Positions 1 to 7,456 of a stretch of DNA of 51,458 bases are shown here, piece after piece. Numbering within the stretch: the stretch's first letter is position 1; the number at the start of each line of letters is the position of its first letter. The DNA is taken from positions 6,140 through 57,597 of the forward strand of contig PLSY01000222.1 in the NCBI GenBank assembly GCA_003164275.1, read 5' to 3'. The stretch comes from Acidimicrobiaceae bacterium. GTDB lineage: Bacteria; Actinomycetota; Acidimicrobiia; Acidimicrobiales; RAAP-2. Under the pieces are notes generated by a model that did not search any database, had not been told where the DNA came from, and saw nothing but the letters and a program-made list of their open reading frames with translations. The translations under genes were made by a program, and so were the position numbers.

Positions 1-63
1 GACGCGCAGGATTCAGGTTCCTGTGTCCGAAAGGATGTGGGGGTTCAAGTCCCCCCTCGCCCA
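1..63 (+). tRNA. tRNA-Leu (anticodon CAG), 3' part
   Basis: The window begins inside this tRNA. The anticodon stem is CAGGA (7-11) with TCCTG (19-23) around the loop TTCAGGT, putting anticodon CAG at 14-16. A long variable arm (24-38) marks a class II tRNA. The T arm is GGGGG (39-43), loop TTCAAGT, CCCCC (51-55). The 3' acceptor strand is CTCGCCC (56-62) with discriminator A at 63. CCA is not encoded. The 5' acceptor strand and most of the D arm lie before the window. Confidence 0.95.
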
Positions 64-67
64 CGGA

Positions 68-93
68 GGTGTGGATCTCAGTCCACACCTTTT
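68..93 (+). terminator. Rho-independent terminator of the tRNA-Leu gene
   Basis: Five bases after the tRNA there is a perfect 8-bp stem, GGTGTGGA (68-75) with TCCACACC (82-89), a 6-nt loop and a TTTT run (90-93). Position and structure fit an intrinsic terminator for the tRNA transcript. Confidence 0.88.
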
Positions 94-485
94 CCCGCAC
101 GCTCGTCGGCACTTTCGATCAGGGAACTGGGGAGGATCTGGGAACCGGGGCTGAACCGAACCGCCTCGGGCTGACCCCGGCTCATCCATCGCTGGGTCCC
201 GCTGATTCGTCTCTGGCCCCCACTGACCCATTCGGGTCATCCATAGACCGGCCACCACACTGTCGCGGGCAAATGCGAAGGGACCGGGCCACTGGCGTGG
301 GAGTCAGGGACGCCGGTTATGGCCAGGTCGAAAACCGCTACCACTTGTCGACCAAACCACGGAGTTGCCAGCTTCAACTCGTCGAAACGGCCCCGCAAGC
401 CCCTGAAGGGCGTCGGTCAATGGGCAGCGAGCGACCTCTCGCATTCTCGTGGCTGACCGGAGCCAGGGGAAGGTTATGCGGGTGA
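94..485. other. Intergenic stretch without a recognisable gene
   Basis: About 390 bases between the tRNA terminator and the 3' end of the lipoprotein gene. Open frames exist on both strands, but their translations are arginine/proline-rich and resemble no family I know. A small hairpin TGACCC-ATTC-GGGTCA lies at 224-239. I see no further RNA or repeat. Confidence 0.5.
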
Positions 486-1790
486 TCATCTCCCACTGAT
501 CGCACGCTGCAATTCCAGACCAGTTCTCGACACGGACAGGCTCCTCATGTTCTGGGCGACGAGCTGGTTGTACTCCAGGCTGAACGCCGGATAGGAGCTT
601 GCTTCGAGCTCGGGCGACCAGGTCAGGTACCCAAAGAATGCCCTCGCCCCGTCGAAGAACGACACGTAGTCGAATTCCCGCGTTCGCACGTAACTCACCA
701 TCGCAGAGAGATAATCCACGTCGAGAGGCTCCCAGAAGCTGTAGCTCTTGACCTTCAGCTCCTCAGGCGCTCCCTGTGGGCCGGCTCCAGCAGCTTCTGC
801 AGCCGTGGGCTTGTCGAGCCACGTTTCATCCATGACGAGCCTCTTGTGGGCCGACTTGGCGGCGGCCACGTCGGTGTTCAGGTTGGCTACTTGAGCCTGC
901 CCGAGGGGATAGACGTGCACGCTGAGGTAGTCAATCGACGTCTCAGTCACCAACGCGTGATCGATGGCAGGGGTCGTCCACGTTCCGGTCCCCGCACCGA
1001 CAAGGGTGTCATCCCGGTTGAGCCCCCTGAGCTCGTCGTTCACGACCTGGACGGAAGCGGCGGGAGTGTTGAGATCGATGCCGAGCGTGGCGGAGAACGT
1101 GTCGGTCTCGTCCAAGATCGTTAGGTACTTCGGGTGGAGGTTGTCGATGATGAGCTGTGCCTGCGCGTGCTGTTCGGCGGCATAGGTGTCGATGGTGAGG
1201 CCGGCATAGCTAATCGATAGCGATGTGAGCGGGGTACCCGAGAAGATCGGGTTCTCCTCCACTGAAAGCACCATGTGGTGCGCTCGCACCAGCTCGGCTA
1301 CCCGCTCATAGAAGCTCAGATACCCCGAGCTTCTCGATGTGGTCGCCAACAGGAGGGGGAACGAGACGTCGACAGTGACTCCTCCCACCCCGAGGGCGGA
1401 GAACGCGTCGAGCTCGGTGGCGACACCGTTGATCGTCGAAGAATTGAGAAGCGGGGAGCCGATGTTGCCGTTGGCGGCCAGCAGTTCGGTGCCGACTGTC
1501 GTCGCCGGGCGTCTGGGTGGAGTTCCGACCTGGGAGGCGAACGCAGCCACCTCGGCTTGGATGCGTGCGTACTGGGCTTGGTACTGGGTGGGGACAGGTC
1601 CGGGCGACTGCGGGATCGGCGTGAGATGGGGGCTGGGTGCAGAAGAGGATCGACCCGTCGTTGAGCTGCTGGTGGCCGACACGGAGCTCGAGCAACCGAT
1701 CAGGGCAAGCGCACTGCTGAGCACCACCATGAGGGGGGCGATCCATGGTCGTCGGAATGGTGAAGGGGCTGATTGACCTATCTGCCCCAC
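486..1790 (-). CDS. Secreted lipoprotein, possible TIM-barrel glycoside-hydrolase-like protein
   Basis: The protein starts with a lipoprotein signal: basic stretch FRRPW, hydrophobic core LMVVLSSALALIG and the lipidated cysteine, followed by a Ser/Thr/Pro-rich linker. I chose the GTG at 1790 because it gives a normal-length signal peptide; the frame is open further upstream but that part does not look like a leader. No strong ribosome site is visible. The mature domain of about 370 residues alternates predicted strands and helices. Segments such as YLTILDETDTF and KRLVMDETW end strands with acidic residues, as in glycosidase barrels. That resemblance is an inference; the family is not recognised with certainty. 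It probably acts at the outer face of the membrane or in the wall. It stands alone, followed by the tRNA-Leu unit. Confidence 0.8.
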   Translation of the reverse strand: MGQIGQSAPSPFRRPWIAPLMVVLSSALALIGCSSSVSATSSSTTGRSSSAPSPHLTPIPQSPGPVPTQYQAQYARIQAEVAAFASQVGTPPRRPATTVGTELLAANGNIGSPLLNSSTINGVATELDAFSALGVGGVTVDVSFPLLLATTSRSSGYLSFYERVAELVRAHHMVLSVEENPIFSGTPLTSLSISYAGLTIDTYAAEQHAQAQLIIDNLHPKYLTILDETDTFSATLGIDLNTPAASVQVVNDELRGLNRDDTLVGAGTGTWTTPAIDHALVTETSIDYLSVHVYPLGQAQVANLNTDVAAAKSAHKRLVMDETWLDKPTAAEAAGAGPQGAPEELKVKSYSFWEPLDVDYLSAMVSYVRTREFDYVSFFDGARAFFGYLTWSPELEASSYPAFSLEYNQLVAQNMRSLSVSRTGLELQRAISGR

Positions 1791-2171
1791 GCTATCTGGA
1801 ATGCACCAGTCTGACTTAGGCCATGAGTGGGGGCCTGCGACGCCGTTGTCGGCTGCCAATGGTGACCCCGGGCACACGCCGAGTCCAAGTGGGAGGCATA
1901 AGTGTCGTCACACGGATGATTGCCCTTCTGTCCCGCCGACCCAGGTGATCTGGGACGGTCAAGACGGGGCGAGACGGCAATGACTCGGCAACCGTCCCAT
2001 CCAATGACCGTCCGCCAGATGGGGCCCACCCTGATCCGGTGGCGTCCCGCCGAGTAGTGGGGACGCCACCTCCCCGGAAGCGCCGGTCAAGGGCAGACCC
2101 GGCTGTCACACCCATCACATGTGCATTAGTTGGGTGTGGTGGGGCAGGTGCCAGCCGTTCCATGCACCGTC
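1791..2171. other. Intergenic stretch with hairpins
   Basis: About 380 bases between two leftward genes. It holds the strong hairpin annotated at 2038-2070 and a smaller nested one at 1930-1956 (GTCCC/GGGAC outside, CCCAG/CTGGG inside). Short open frames here give low-complexity Arg/Pro-rich translations and are not supported as genes. The promoter of the lipoprotein gene should lie in 1791-1900, but I see no clear -35/-10 pair. Confidence 0.5.
2038..2070 (-). terminator. Strong 11-bp hairpin downstream of the PRC-barrel gene
   Basis: GGTGGCGTCCC (2038-2048) pairs perfectly with GGGACGCCACC (2060-2070) around an 11-nt loop. It lies about 100 bases beyond the stop of the leftward gene 2172-2531. 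There is no T run, as is common for hairpin terminators of GC-rich actinobacteria. It could instead be a transcript-end or processing structure. Confidence 0.5.
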
Positions 2172-2531
2172 TCAGTCCACATCCTTCCAATGCTCACGCC
2201 CGAAGGTCCGGCCGTACCAAGCGGACAGTGACCGACCTTCATCGTGTCCAGGATCTGGGCGAACGACCAGGGTCCCATGCGGCAAGGGGAGGGATTCGAC
2301 CTCGTCGTCGGTGAGGGTGCATACGACGGCCGAAGTCGTGATGCTCGCGATCTGGTCTCGGTCGACGAAGCGAATCTCCTTTTTCACCTTCACCACCAAT
2401 CCGTCGAAGAGGTCTAACTCCGGTACTTGCAGAACGTGCTCGACGGTTCCGAAGGCGTTACCAGACGCACTCTCTATTGGAGTGCCCGGCGTCAGTGCCA
2501 TGTATGAGATCGTCTCTTCTTCGTCTGTCAT
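2172..2531 (-). CDS. PRC-barrel-like (DUF2171-type) small protein
   Basis: A 119-residue acidic soluble protein. Its pattern is that of a PRC-barrel-like domain: an opening GTPIESASGNAFGTVEHVL turn, then ELDLFDGLVVKVKKEIRFVDRDQIASI, where a beta-rich core ends in a basic strand before RDQI. The C-terminal part (residues 75-119) is charged and lacks a known motif. The start is the ATG at 2531, with AAGGGA about 7 bases upstream. Proteins of this type are common in actinobacteria, often as stress-related or cytoplasmic adaptor proteins of unknown role; no substrate can be named. It is monocistronic, with 380-base gaps on both sides and the hairpin at 2038-2070 behind it. Confidence 0.8.
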   Translation of the reverse strand: MTDEEETISYMALTPGTPIESASGNAFGTVEHVLQVPELDLFDGLVVKVKKEIRFVDRDQIASITTSAVVCTLTDDEVESLPLPHGTLVVRPDPGHDEGRSLSAWYGRTFGREHWKDVD

Positions 2532-2913
2532 TGGTGATTCCCTTCGGTAGCCGGGCCTGCAAATTGCCTGTCGATCCGTGCCAGCGAGGACCAGCGGAAC
2601 GCCCAGGCGTTAGGGCGACTGTCTCTTCAGATTCAGCCAAGTTGAATAGTGGCACGAGGATGGCCCCAAAAGTCAGGCCGCCCCGTTTGGGTCCGCCTTC
2701 TGCTCGACGACGTTCACCTCGCCGAGCGGCGCGAACTCTACGAGATCGTCTAGGGGGTCACCTTGGACCCGCGGATCTTTGACCGAAAGGTGACCTCGAC
2801 TACAGGCTTTGTCGACGCCACCGAACGGAGGCTGATTCCGAAGCCTCTGGCGGGTAAATCCGCCGACCAAATGGTCAGGAACCTCGGCGACTGCGACACG
2901 GGCAGGCAGCGGA
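2532..2913. other. Intergenic stretch, no supported gene
   Basis: About 380 bases upstream of the PRC-barrel-like gene and downstream of the flavin oxidoreductase gene. On the plus strand, 2690-2890 reads with one in-frame TAG (2754-2756) into a protein-like stretch, LLDDVHLAERRELYEIV then DPRIFDRKVTSTTGFVDA, which might be a decayed gene fragment. I cannot assign it to a family and do not call it. Confidence 0.4.
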
Positions 2914-4029
2914 CTACCCGCCGATCGAACTGTCCAGAGTTGTTGGCACCGGTCGCGCTGTTTCGTGGCGAATTACGGGGAGGACCTCGGTTGCGAGGAG
3001 CTCAATGGAGCGGGCGGTGGCCGCGTATGGAAGACCCCCGAGGCCGATCTGGGCAAGGAACCGGTCGTGGCCCAGGATCTCGTGTTCCCAGAGAATCTTG
3101 TCGATGATCTCCTGTGGACTGCCGGCGAAGAGGGCGCCGTCCGGCCCCGACCACGCGTCGAACGCGTCTCGGGGAAGGTACTTGCCACGAGCGCCAGGCA
3201 TGTTGTTGCCGATGTAGCGGGAGTAATAGGGATAGAAGGTATCTCGAGCGCCTTGGGAGGTTGCCTCAACGTAGAAGTGGCTGGTCACCCCAAGACGTAG
3301 TTCTTGGCCGTCGTGTCCAGCCTCGACGCCGGTGCGACGATAGAGGTCGGCGAGCTCGACGAACCGGTCGGGTTGACCGAGGATCGCCAGGTAGGGCGGC
3401 AGGCCGAGGCGACCGGCACGAACCACGCTGGCTGGAGTCCCCCCGACCGCGATCCATACTGGTAGTTGGGACTGGAGTGGACGAGGGTAGACGCCGGCGT
3501 CTCGCAGCGGCGGCCGGTGGCGGCCTGACCAGGTGACCCGCTCCTGGGTGTTGAGACGGAGGAGCAGATCGAGTTTCTCCTCGAACAGGTCGTCGTAGTC
3601 GGCGATGTCGTAGCCGAAGAGGGGGAACGACTCGGTGTAGGCGCCGCGGCCGGCGGTGATCTCGGCCCGGCCTCCGGAGAGCAGGTCGACGGCGACGAAG
3701 TCCTCGAACACCTTGACCGGGTCGGCGCTCGAAAGCACCGTCACCGTGCTGGTCAGCCTGATGTTGTCGGTTACTTGGGCCATGGCAGCCAGAACCACCG
3801 GCGGAGAGGCGATGGCGAAGTCGGGGCGGTGGTGCTCGCCGACCCCGAAGACGTCGAGGTCGGCCTGATCGGCGAGCGTGGCCAGCGAGACGAAGTCGCG
3901 CAGTCGCTCGGCCGGGTCAGCCGGACGGCCGGTGACGGCATCGGCGGTCAGCTCGCCGAAGGTGAACAGACCGATCTCCATGGTCCGCCGTTGACTGGTC
4001 GCGAGAACCTCCGGTGCTCCGGAACTCAC
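2914..4029 (-). CDS. LLM-class flavin-dependent oxidoreductase (luciferase-like)
   Basis: A 371-residue bacterial-luciferase-family TIM barrel, cytoplasmic, expected to use FMN or F420. Family hallmarks are MEIGLFTFGELT at the first strand, FGVGEHHRPDFA (about residue 60), TVTVLSSADPVKVFEDFVAVDLLSGGRAEI and VWIAVGGTPASVVRAGRLGLP. The start is the GTG at 4029 with GAGG 6 bases upstream and only 7 bases after the preceding stop; an internal ATG at 3981 (MEIGLF) is the alternative. It is the last gene of a tight leftward operon with a hydrolase and a glyoxalase-fold protein. The substrate cannot be read from sequence. Operon context suggests a quinone, aldehyde or aromatic compound; that is inference. 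Confidence 0.92.
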   Translation of the reverse strand: MSSGAPEVLATSQRRTMEIGLFTFGELTADAVTGRPADPAERLRDFVSLATLADQADLDVFGVGEHHRPDFAIASPPVVLAAMAQVTDNIRLTSTVTVLSSADPVKVFEDFVAVDLLSGGRAEITAGRGAYTESFPLFGYDIADYDDLFEEKLDLLLRLNTQERVTWSGRHRPPLRDAGVYPRPLQSQLPVWIAVGGTPASVVRAGRLGLPPYLAILGQPDRFVELADLYRRTGVEAGHDGQELRLGVTSHFYVEATSQGARDTFYPYYSRYIGNNMPGARGKYLPRDAFDAWSGPDGALFAGSPQEIIDKILWEHEILGHDRFLAQIGLGGLPYAATARSIELLATEVLPVIRHETARPVPTTLDSSIGG

Positions 4030-4036
4030 GGAAACC

Positions 4037-4687
4037 TCACTGTTCCATCTCGTCGGTACCTGCCGCGTGCTCAGTGATCCAGCTCTGCAACGAGTCCAAG
4101 GTCTTCGCCGATATACCGTGCCCGCCCGAATCGCGAGTCGTGTCGGCTATGGCACCGGACTCGCCCGTCAGGTACTGCCAGGTGCGATCGAGCAGCTGGC
4201 GGGGGATAACCGTGTCGGCATCCCCTTGGGCGACGAGCACGGGCAGGGCCGCCAGTCGACCAGCGCTCGTGGGAACCCCGGCGTCAAAAGGAAGAGTTCC
4301 CGAGAGGATGGCGGCGCCGGCATAGCGGGACGGGTCCGCCAGGATGAGTCCGCCGGCGAATGCGGCGCCTCCACTGAAGCCAACCAGCAGGACGGGCCGG
4401 CCGGCTGGGGCGACTTCGTCGAGCCAGACCCGGAACCACGCCATCGTCTCTGTCAGGGACTCGGGGAGCGGACGGCCGACACCCTGATTGGCGAACCAGG
4501 CGAAGCCACCGCCCTCGGCGATCGGCGCTCGCACGGCGACGTAGGTGGGTCCCGAGGGGAGGTGATCGGCCAGGGCGATGATGTCGGTCTCGTTCGAACC
4601 ACGACCATGGAGAAGGACGACAAGCGCTCTCCGGTTATCGTTTTCGCCGTGCCAGGCCACGACCGGAGGAGGAAACCCACCGGTCAT
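4037..4687 (-). CDS. Alpha/beta hydrolase, phospholipase/carboxylesterase family (MhqD-like)
   Basis: A 216-residue single-domain alpha/beta hydrolase. Visible features are VVLLHGRGSNETDIIALAD (oxyanion region and second strand), the nucleophile elbow VGFSGGAAFA with catalytic Ser, then LVAQGDADTVIP with the acid residue and SGGHGIS with the catalytic His. HGRGSNETD and FSGGA are typical of the phospholipase/carboxylesterase family that includes B. subtilis MhqD. The start is the ATG at 4687, which overlaps the stop of the glyoxalase gene as ATGA and shows translational coupling; the frame is open further upstream but that part overlaps the neighbour. It is probably a cytoplasmic esterase acting with the glyoxalase and the LLM oxidoreductase. 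Confidence 0.9.
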   Translation of the reverse strand: MTGGFPPPVVAWHGENDNRRALVVLLHGRGSNETDIIALADHLPSGPTYVAVRAPIAEGGGFAWFANQGVGRPLPESLTETMAWFRVWLDEVAPAGRPVLLVGFSGGAAFAGGLILADPSRYAGAAILSGTLPFDAGVPTSAGRLAALPVLVAQGDADTVIPRQLLDRTWQYLTGESGAIADTTRDSGGHGISAKTLDSLQSWITEHAAGTDEMEQ

Positions 4688-5205
4688 GATGGCTCCCCTG
4701 CCGGCTCGGGTGTGATGTGCCCAGCAGTCGGCACCCCTGACCACCGTTCGACCTCGGCGGCCAGATCGAGGTGGTCGACGGGCGCCGCCTGCTCGTAGAT
4801 TCCCCAATCCTGTCGGGGAAGCATCCACATGATCTCGAACTCGTTGCCGTCCGGGTCGGCACCGTACATGCTCTTGGTCGCTCCGTGACTCGATTCGCCG
4901 GTGTACGCACCACTCTCGAGGAGAACCCTCCGAGCCTCGGCCAGCTCATCGATAGTGTCGATCTGCCAGGCCAGGTGATAGAGACCGAGGGCACCCCTGC
5001 GCGTCGGCTCGCCAGCGCCTCCCACGCCGAAGAGTCCGAGATCGTGGTGGTTGCCGGACCGGGGCAGCCGCAGGAACGCGGCATTGGCCCGAGGTTCGCG
5101 GACGACGACTTCCATTCCGAAGGCATCGGTGTAGAAGCGCACCGAACGCTCCAGGTCGGAGACGAACAGCACGGCATGATTGAGACGAACTGGCGAGAAT
5201 GTCAT
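4684..5205 (-). CDS. Glyoxalase / vicinal-oxygen-chelate (extradiol dioxygenase-like) protein
   Basis: A 173-residue VOC-fold protein. It opens with RLNHAVLFVSDLERSVRFYT (first metal-ligand His), continues with LGLYHLAWQIDTIDELAEAR (second His) and SMYGADPDGNEFEIMW (metal-ligand Glu). These are the ligand positions of glyoxalase I and type I extradiol dioxygenases. The start is the ATG at 5205, with AAGGAG 7 bases upstream. The ATG overlaps the stop of the upstream small ORF (ATGA), and the gene's own stop overlaps the hydrolase start in the same way. In Firmicutes, MhqA/MhqO glyoxalase-like dioxygenases sit beside MhqD under the MarR repressor MhqR and open hydroquinones. The same arrangement here makes that role likely but unproven. 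Confidence 0.9.
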   Translation of the reverse strand: MTFSPVRLNHAVLFVSDLERSVRFYTDAFGMEVVVREPRANAAFLRLPRSGNHHDLGLFGVGGAGEPTRRGALGLYHLAWQIDTIDELAEARRVLLESGAYTGESSHGATKSMYGADPDGNEFEIMWMLPRQDWGIYEQAAPVDHLDLAAEVERWSGVPTAGHITPEPAGEPS

Positions 5206-5507
5206 TGGAGGCTCCTTTGCGGTAAGCCGGCGCCAGGATTGGGGACCCTGACGACCGCCTGTGGATTCCACGTTGATGAAACAGATGGGCGTTTGTTGAC
5301 CGTTCCGAACAGATCTTCGACAACATGCTGGTTGGCGTTGTTCCAGAAGCCCTGGATCACGAATCCGTACTCGGGCAGTTCGTTGGTGAACGGATCGAAC
5401 ATGATTTTGGGTGGCAGCACCTGATCCGTGATGGGGCTGAGGATGTCAGCTGGGCGATCAGACACGGGGCTCCTCAGTCTCTTCTGTACTATTTGGAACT
5501 CTTCCAT
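5202..5507 (-). CDS. Unknown small protein, first gene of the MhqR-like operon
   Basis: About 101 residues, no family recognised. The sequence has a Pro/Asn/Phe-rich middle (PPKIMFDPFTNELPEYG, then FWNNANQHVVEDLF) and no membrane segment or signal peptide. It is supported by context: its stop overlaps the ATG of the glyoxalase gene (ATGA), so both are read as one coupled unit, and it starts next to the regulatory region shared with the divergent MarR gene. The ATG at 5507 has no ribosome site. A candidate -10 box TACTAT lies at 5521-5516 on this strand, so the message may be leaderless. The alternative is that it is only an open leader; codon use looks coding but I cannot test it. Confidence 0.5.
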   Translation of the reverse strand: MEEFQIVQKRLRSPVSDRPADILSPITDQVLPPKIMFDPFTNELPEYGFVIQGFWNNANQHVVEDLFGTVNKRPSVSSTWNPQAVVRVPNPGAGLPQRSLQ

Positions 5508-5564
5508 ATAGAACAATAGTACCTAGATCTACCGATTGCAATACTTTCAGATGGTAGAGTTCCA
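5487..5564. promoter_or_regulatory. Divergent promoter/operator region of the MarR gene and the glyoxalase operon
   Basis: An AT-rich island in GC-rich surroundings. It contains two inverted repeats. TACTATT (5487-5493) pairs with AATAGTA (5515-5521). TGGAACTCT (5494-5502) pairs with AGAGTTCCA (5556-5564), and the latter lies directly in front of the MarR start. Palindromes between a MarR gene and a divergent target operon are the usual operator arrangement. Both promoters should lie here; exact -35 boxes are not clear. Confidence 0.65.
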
Positions 5565-5566
5565 CG

Positions 5567-6025
5567 ATGAGTCCTTCCCGCACTCGGCGCGATCTCGTCA
5601 CTGCGGTTGGCCTGCTGGTCGAGGCGGCCAATTACTTGCAACGCGGTATTGCCGATGACCTCGAGCGCGAGACGGGTCTGCCCGGCACGTGGTTCGAGAC
5701 TCTGGTCCGCCTCCACCGCACGCCAGGGCATGCCACTCGGATGAACGAGATGGCCGCCCAGGTCTCCTTCCCGCCCAGCAGCTTCAGCCGGCTCATCGAT
5801 CGCATGGAGGCCGAGCAGCTCGTCGAACGGTTACCCGATCCCACGAACCGACGCGCGACGCTCATCCAGGCCACGGCGACCGGCGAAGAACGTCTCGTCG
5901 AGGCATTGGCGGTACACGAACAGAGCGCTCAGATCCGCTTCGCCGACTGTCTCAGCGAAAAGGAGATTGATGCTTTACAAGCGATCACGAGAAAGCTTCG
6001 AGACGCCAATGCATCCGAGCGTTAG
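5567..6025 (+). CDS. MarR-family transcriptional regulator (MhqR-like by context)
   Basis: A 152-residue winged-helix repressor. The core WFETLVRLHRTPGHATRMNEMAAQVSFPPSSFSRLIDRMEAEQLVERLPDPTNRRATLIQ contains the recognition helix and the wing with the conserved DPTNRR turn; the flanking helices form the dimer. It has a single cysteine near residue 126, outside the usual redox-switch position, so a direct-ligand mode is more likely than thiol oxidation. The ATG at 5567 is 3 bases from the palindrome half AGAGTTCCA, which suggests autoregulation. It is divergent from the operon at 2914-5507, its likely target. Inducers may be quinones or other electrophiles, by analogy with MhqR of Bacillus. 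Confidence 0.9.
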   Translation: MSPSRTRRDLVTAVGLLVEAANYLQRGIADDLERETGLPGTWFETLVRLHRTPGHATRMNEMAAQVSFPPSSFSRLIDRMEAEQLVERLPDPTNRRATLIQATATGEERLVEALAVHEQSAQIRFADCLSEKEIDALQAITRKLRDANASER

Positions 6026-6592
6026 TGCGAATAGCTGACCACGAAACGTATCGAGTCACCGCAGTTTGATGCGCCATCGATGGTTCTCCGATGTTCCGGT
6101 CGGTGACAGGGCTGCGCCACCGTGTACCGCCGGTACCACTGGCCGCCGCGATACCGCATGGCTACCCTCAAAGGATGGTCCTACGCCCACCTGAAGGCGG
6201 TGGTGGCGAGTCCGATACCCCCATGACGCCGCCTCGTTCCGAGCACCGACAAGAGTGCTTGGATGCGCTCTGGATCGCGACGGGGAGCGGTGGTGGGGTC
6301 AGCACCTCGCCAGAGGGCGCCGGATCGACCTCTGAGCCGAGAGCGAAGCCACGGTCCCCCTGACCCGAGGTCGGCCTTGGTCGATCTTGACGATTGATGC
6401 GGTGGTCATCGCGTTGGGAGGACCCTCAGGATGCGCTATCCCCCTTACACCGCTCGGGTGGACTACTTTCCGGCAGCCTTGTTCGCCGGCGGAAACGGCG
6501 CGAGGTGGTTCAGTCTGCCGAGACGTGAGCTCGATCACAGGCCAGCGTTTCGCACCCCCTCGCCCTTCAGCCCGGCGAGGCCGGGTGAGCCC
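6026..6592. other. Intergenic stretch between MarR and the hemerythrin pseudogene
   Basis: About 570 bases without a convincing gene. Open frames give Arg/Pro/Ser-rich translations with no known motif. A hairpin CCCGGC-GAG-GCCGGG (6571-6585) lies just past the end of the leftward hemerythrin-like gene and may end its transcript. Nothing else stands out. Confidence 0.5.
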
Positions 6593-7287
6593 TCAAGAGG
6601 CCCAGAGGGTGGCGGTCCGACGGTCGTAGCGCGGCTCCCAGATGTACTGACAGAGGATCCTGACCGGAGGCGGCGGCATGCTGAGGACCGCCGTCCGCTC
6701 GGCCGGGTCGGCCCCGTCGAAGATCCAAGGGAAAAAGCGGGCTGAGCCGCGCATGCCAACAGCCTTGGCCGTGGCCTTGCCGAACGACTGGAACTCCTCG
6801 TCGCTCATCGCCTGGTCGATGACCGGGAAGCAGCGGACTCCTCGTCTTCGAGGTGGGCACCGAGTTCGACCCCCAGCTGGTCGATCTGGTCGGACAACTC
6901 GCTTCCGGCCGCATCGTCGGGCTTCTGGGCAAAGCTCGCGAAGGCCTGGTCGATAACGGCATTGTGTGGGAGCTGGGCATGGTGCTGGTCCTCCATGGAC
7001 TGGAGCACAGCCAACTGGTCGGCATCTCCGGCCAGCTTCGGCCGGACGAGCGGCCAGAGCGAGTCGTCTTCGACCTGGTGATGGTGGTGCAGCTGGTCCT
7101 TCACGAACTCCCAGTGGGAGCGAAGCTCCTGGGCCCTTGCCTGTGCGACGCCCGGGGCCCGTACCGCGCCGCTCAGTCGCCGCAGGTCTCGCCTGAAGGC
7201 GTCATGGATGAGGTACACGATGGTGAATCGGCCTCTTCCTTCTGGGGTCTGCTGATCATCGGAAATGGCAGATGCCTCCTCTCCCAT
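6593..7287 (-). pseudogene. Hemerythrin-like cation-binding protein, frameshifted
   Basis: Two adjacent frames together encode one hemerythrin-domain protein of about 230 residues. The first frame (7287 to about 6830) carries IVYLIHDAFRRDLRRL, the HHHHQVEDDSLWPLV cluster, MEDQHHAQL and LGAHLEDEE, giving the His and acidic ligands of a di-iron four-helix bundle. It then runs into a stop at 6805. The continuation FPVIDQAMSDEEFQSFGKATA and the C-terminal FFPWIFDGADPAERTAVLSMPPPPVRIL are in another frame down to 6593. The junction, at about 6828-6834, is explained by one missing base after EESA. The iron-binding core is complete before the shift, so a truncated protein could still fold. Start ATG at 7287. 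A sequencing error cannot be excluded. Confidence 0.8.
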
Positions 7288-7456
7288 CCGACCGGGCGTA
7301 GCGACCGGATACTAGATCGACGGGCAAGGTCGCATCCAGGCTCTCTCGGGCGCTTTCGACGGGGGTCGGACCGCCGTCCTGGCGCCATGCCTGCCCAAGA
7401 GTGGTGGAATGGTGACAGGCGCCGGAGACCGGCGCCTGTATCCGAGGACGAGGCGA

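Noticed and set aside
94..485. 138-codon open frame on the plus strand after the tRNA
   Set aside because: Runs through the tRNA terminator, has Arg/Pro-rich low-complexity translation and no ribosome site.
2690..2890. Protein-like stretch with one in-frame stop on the plus strand
   Set aside because: Too short and not assignable to a family; kept only as a remark in the gap entry.
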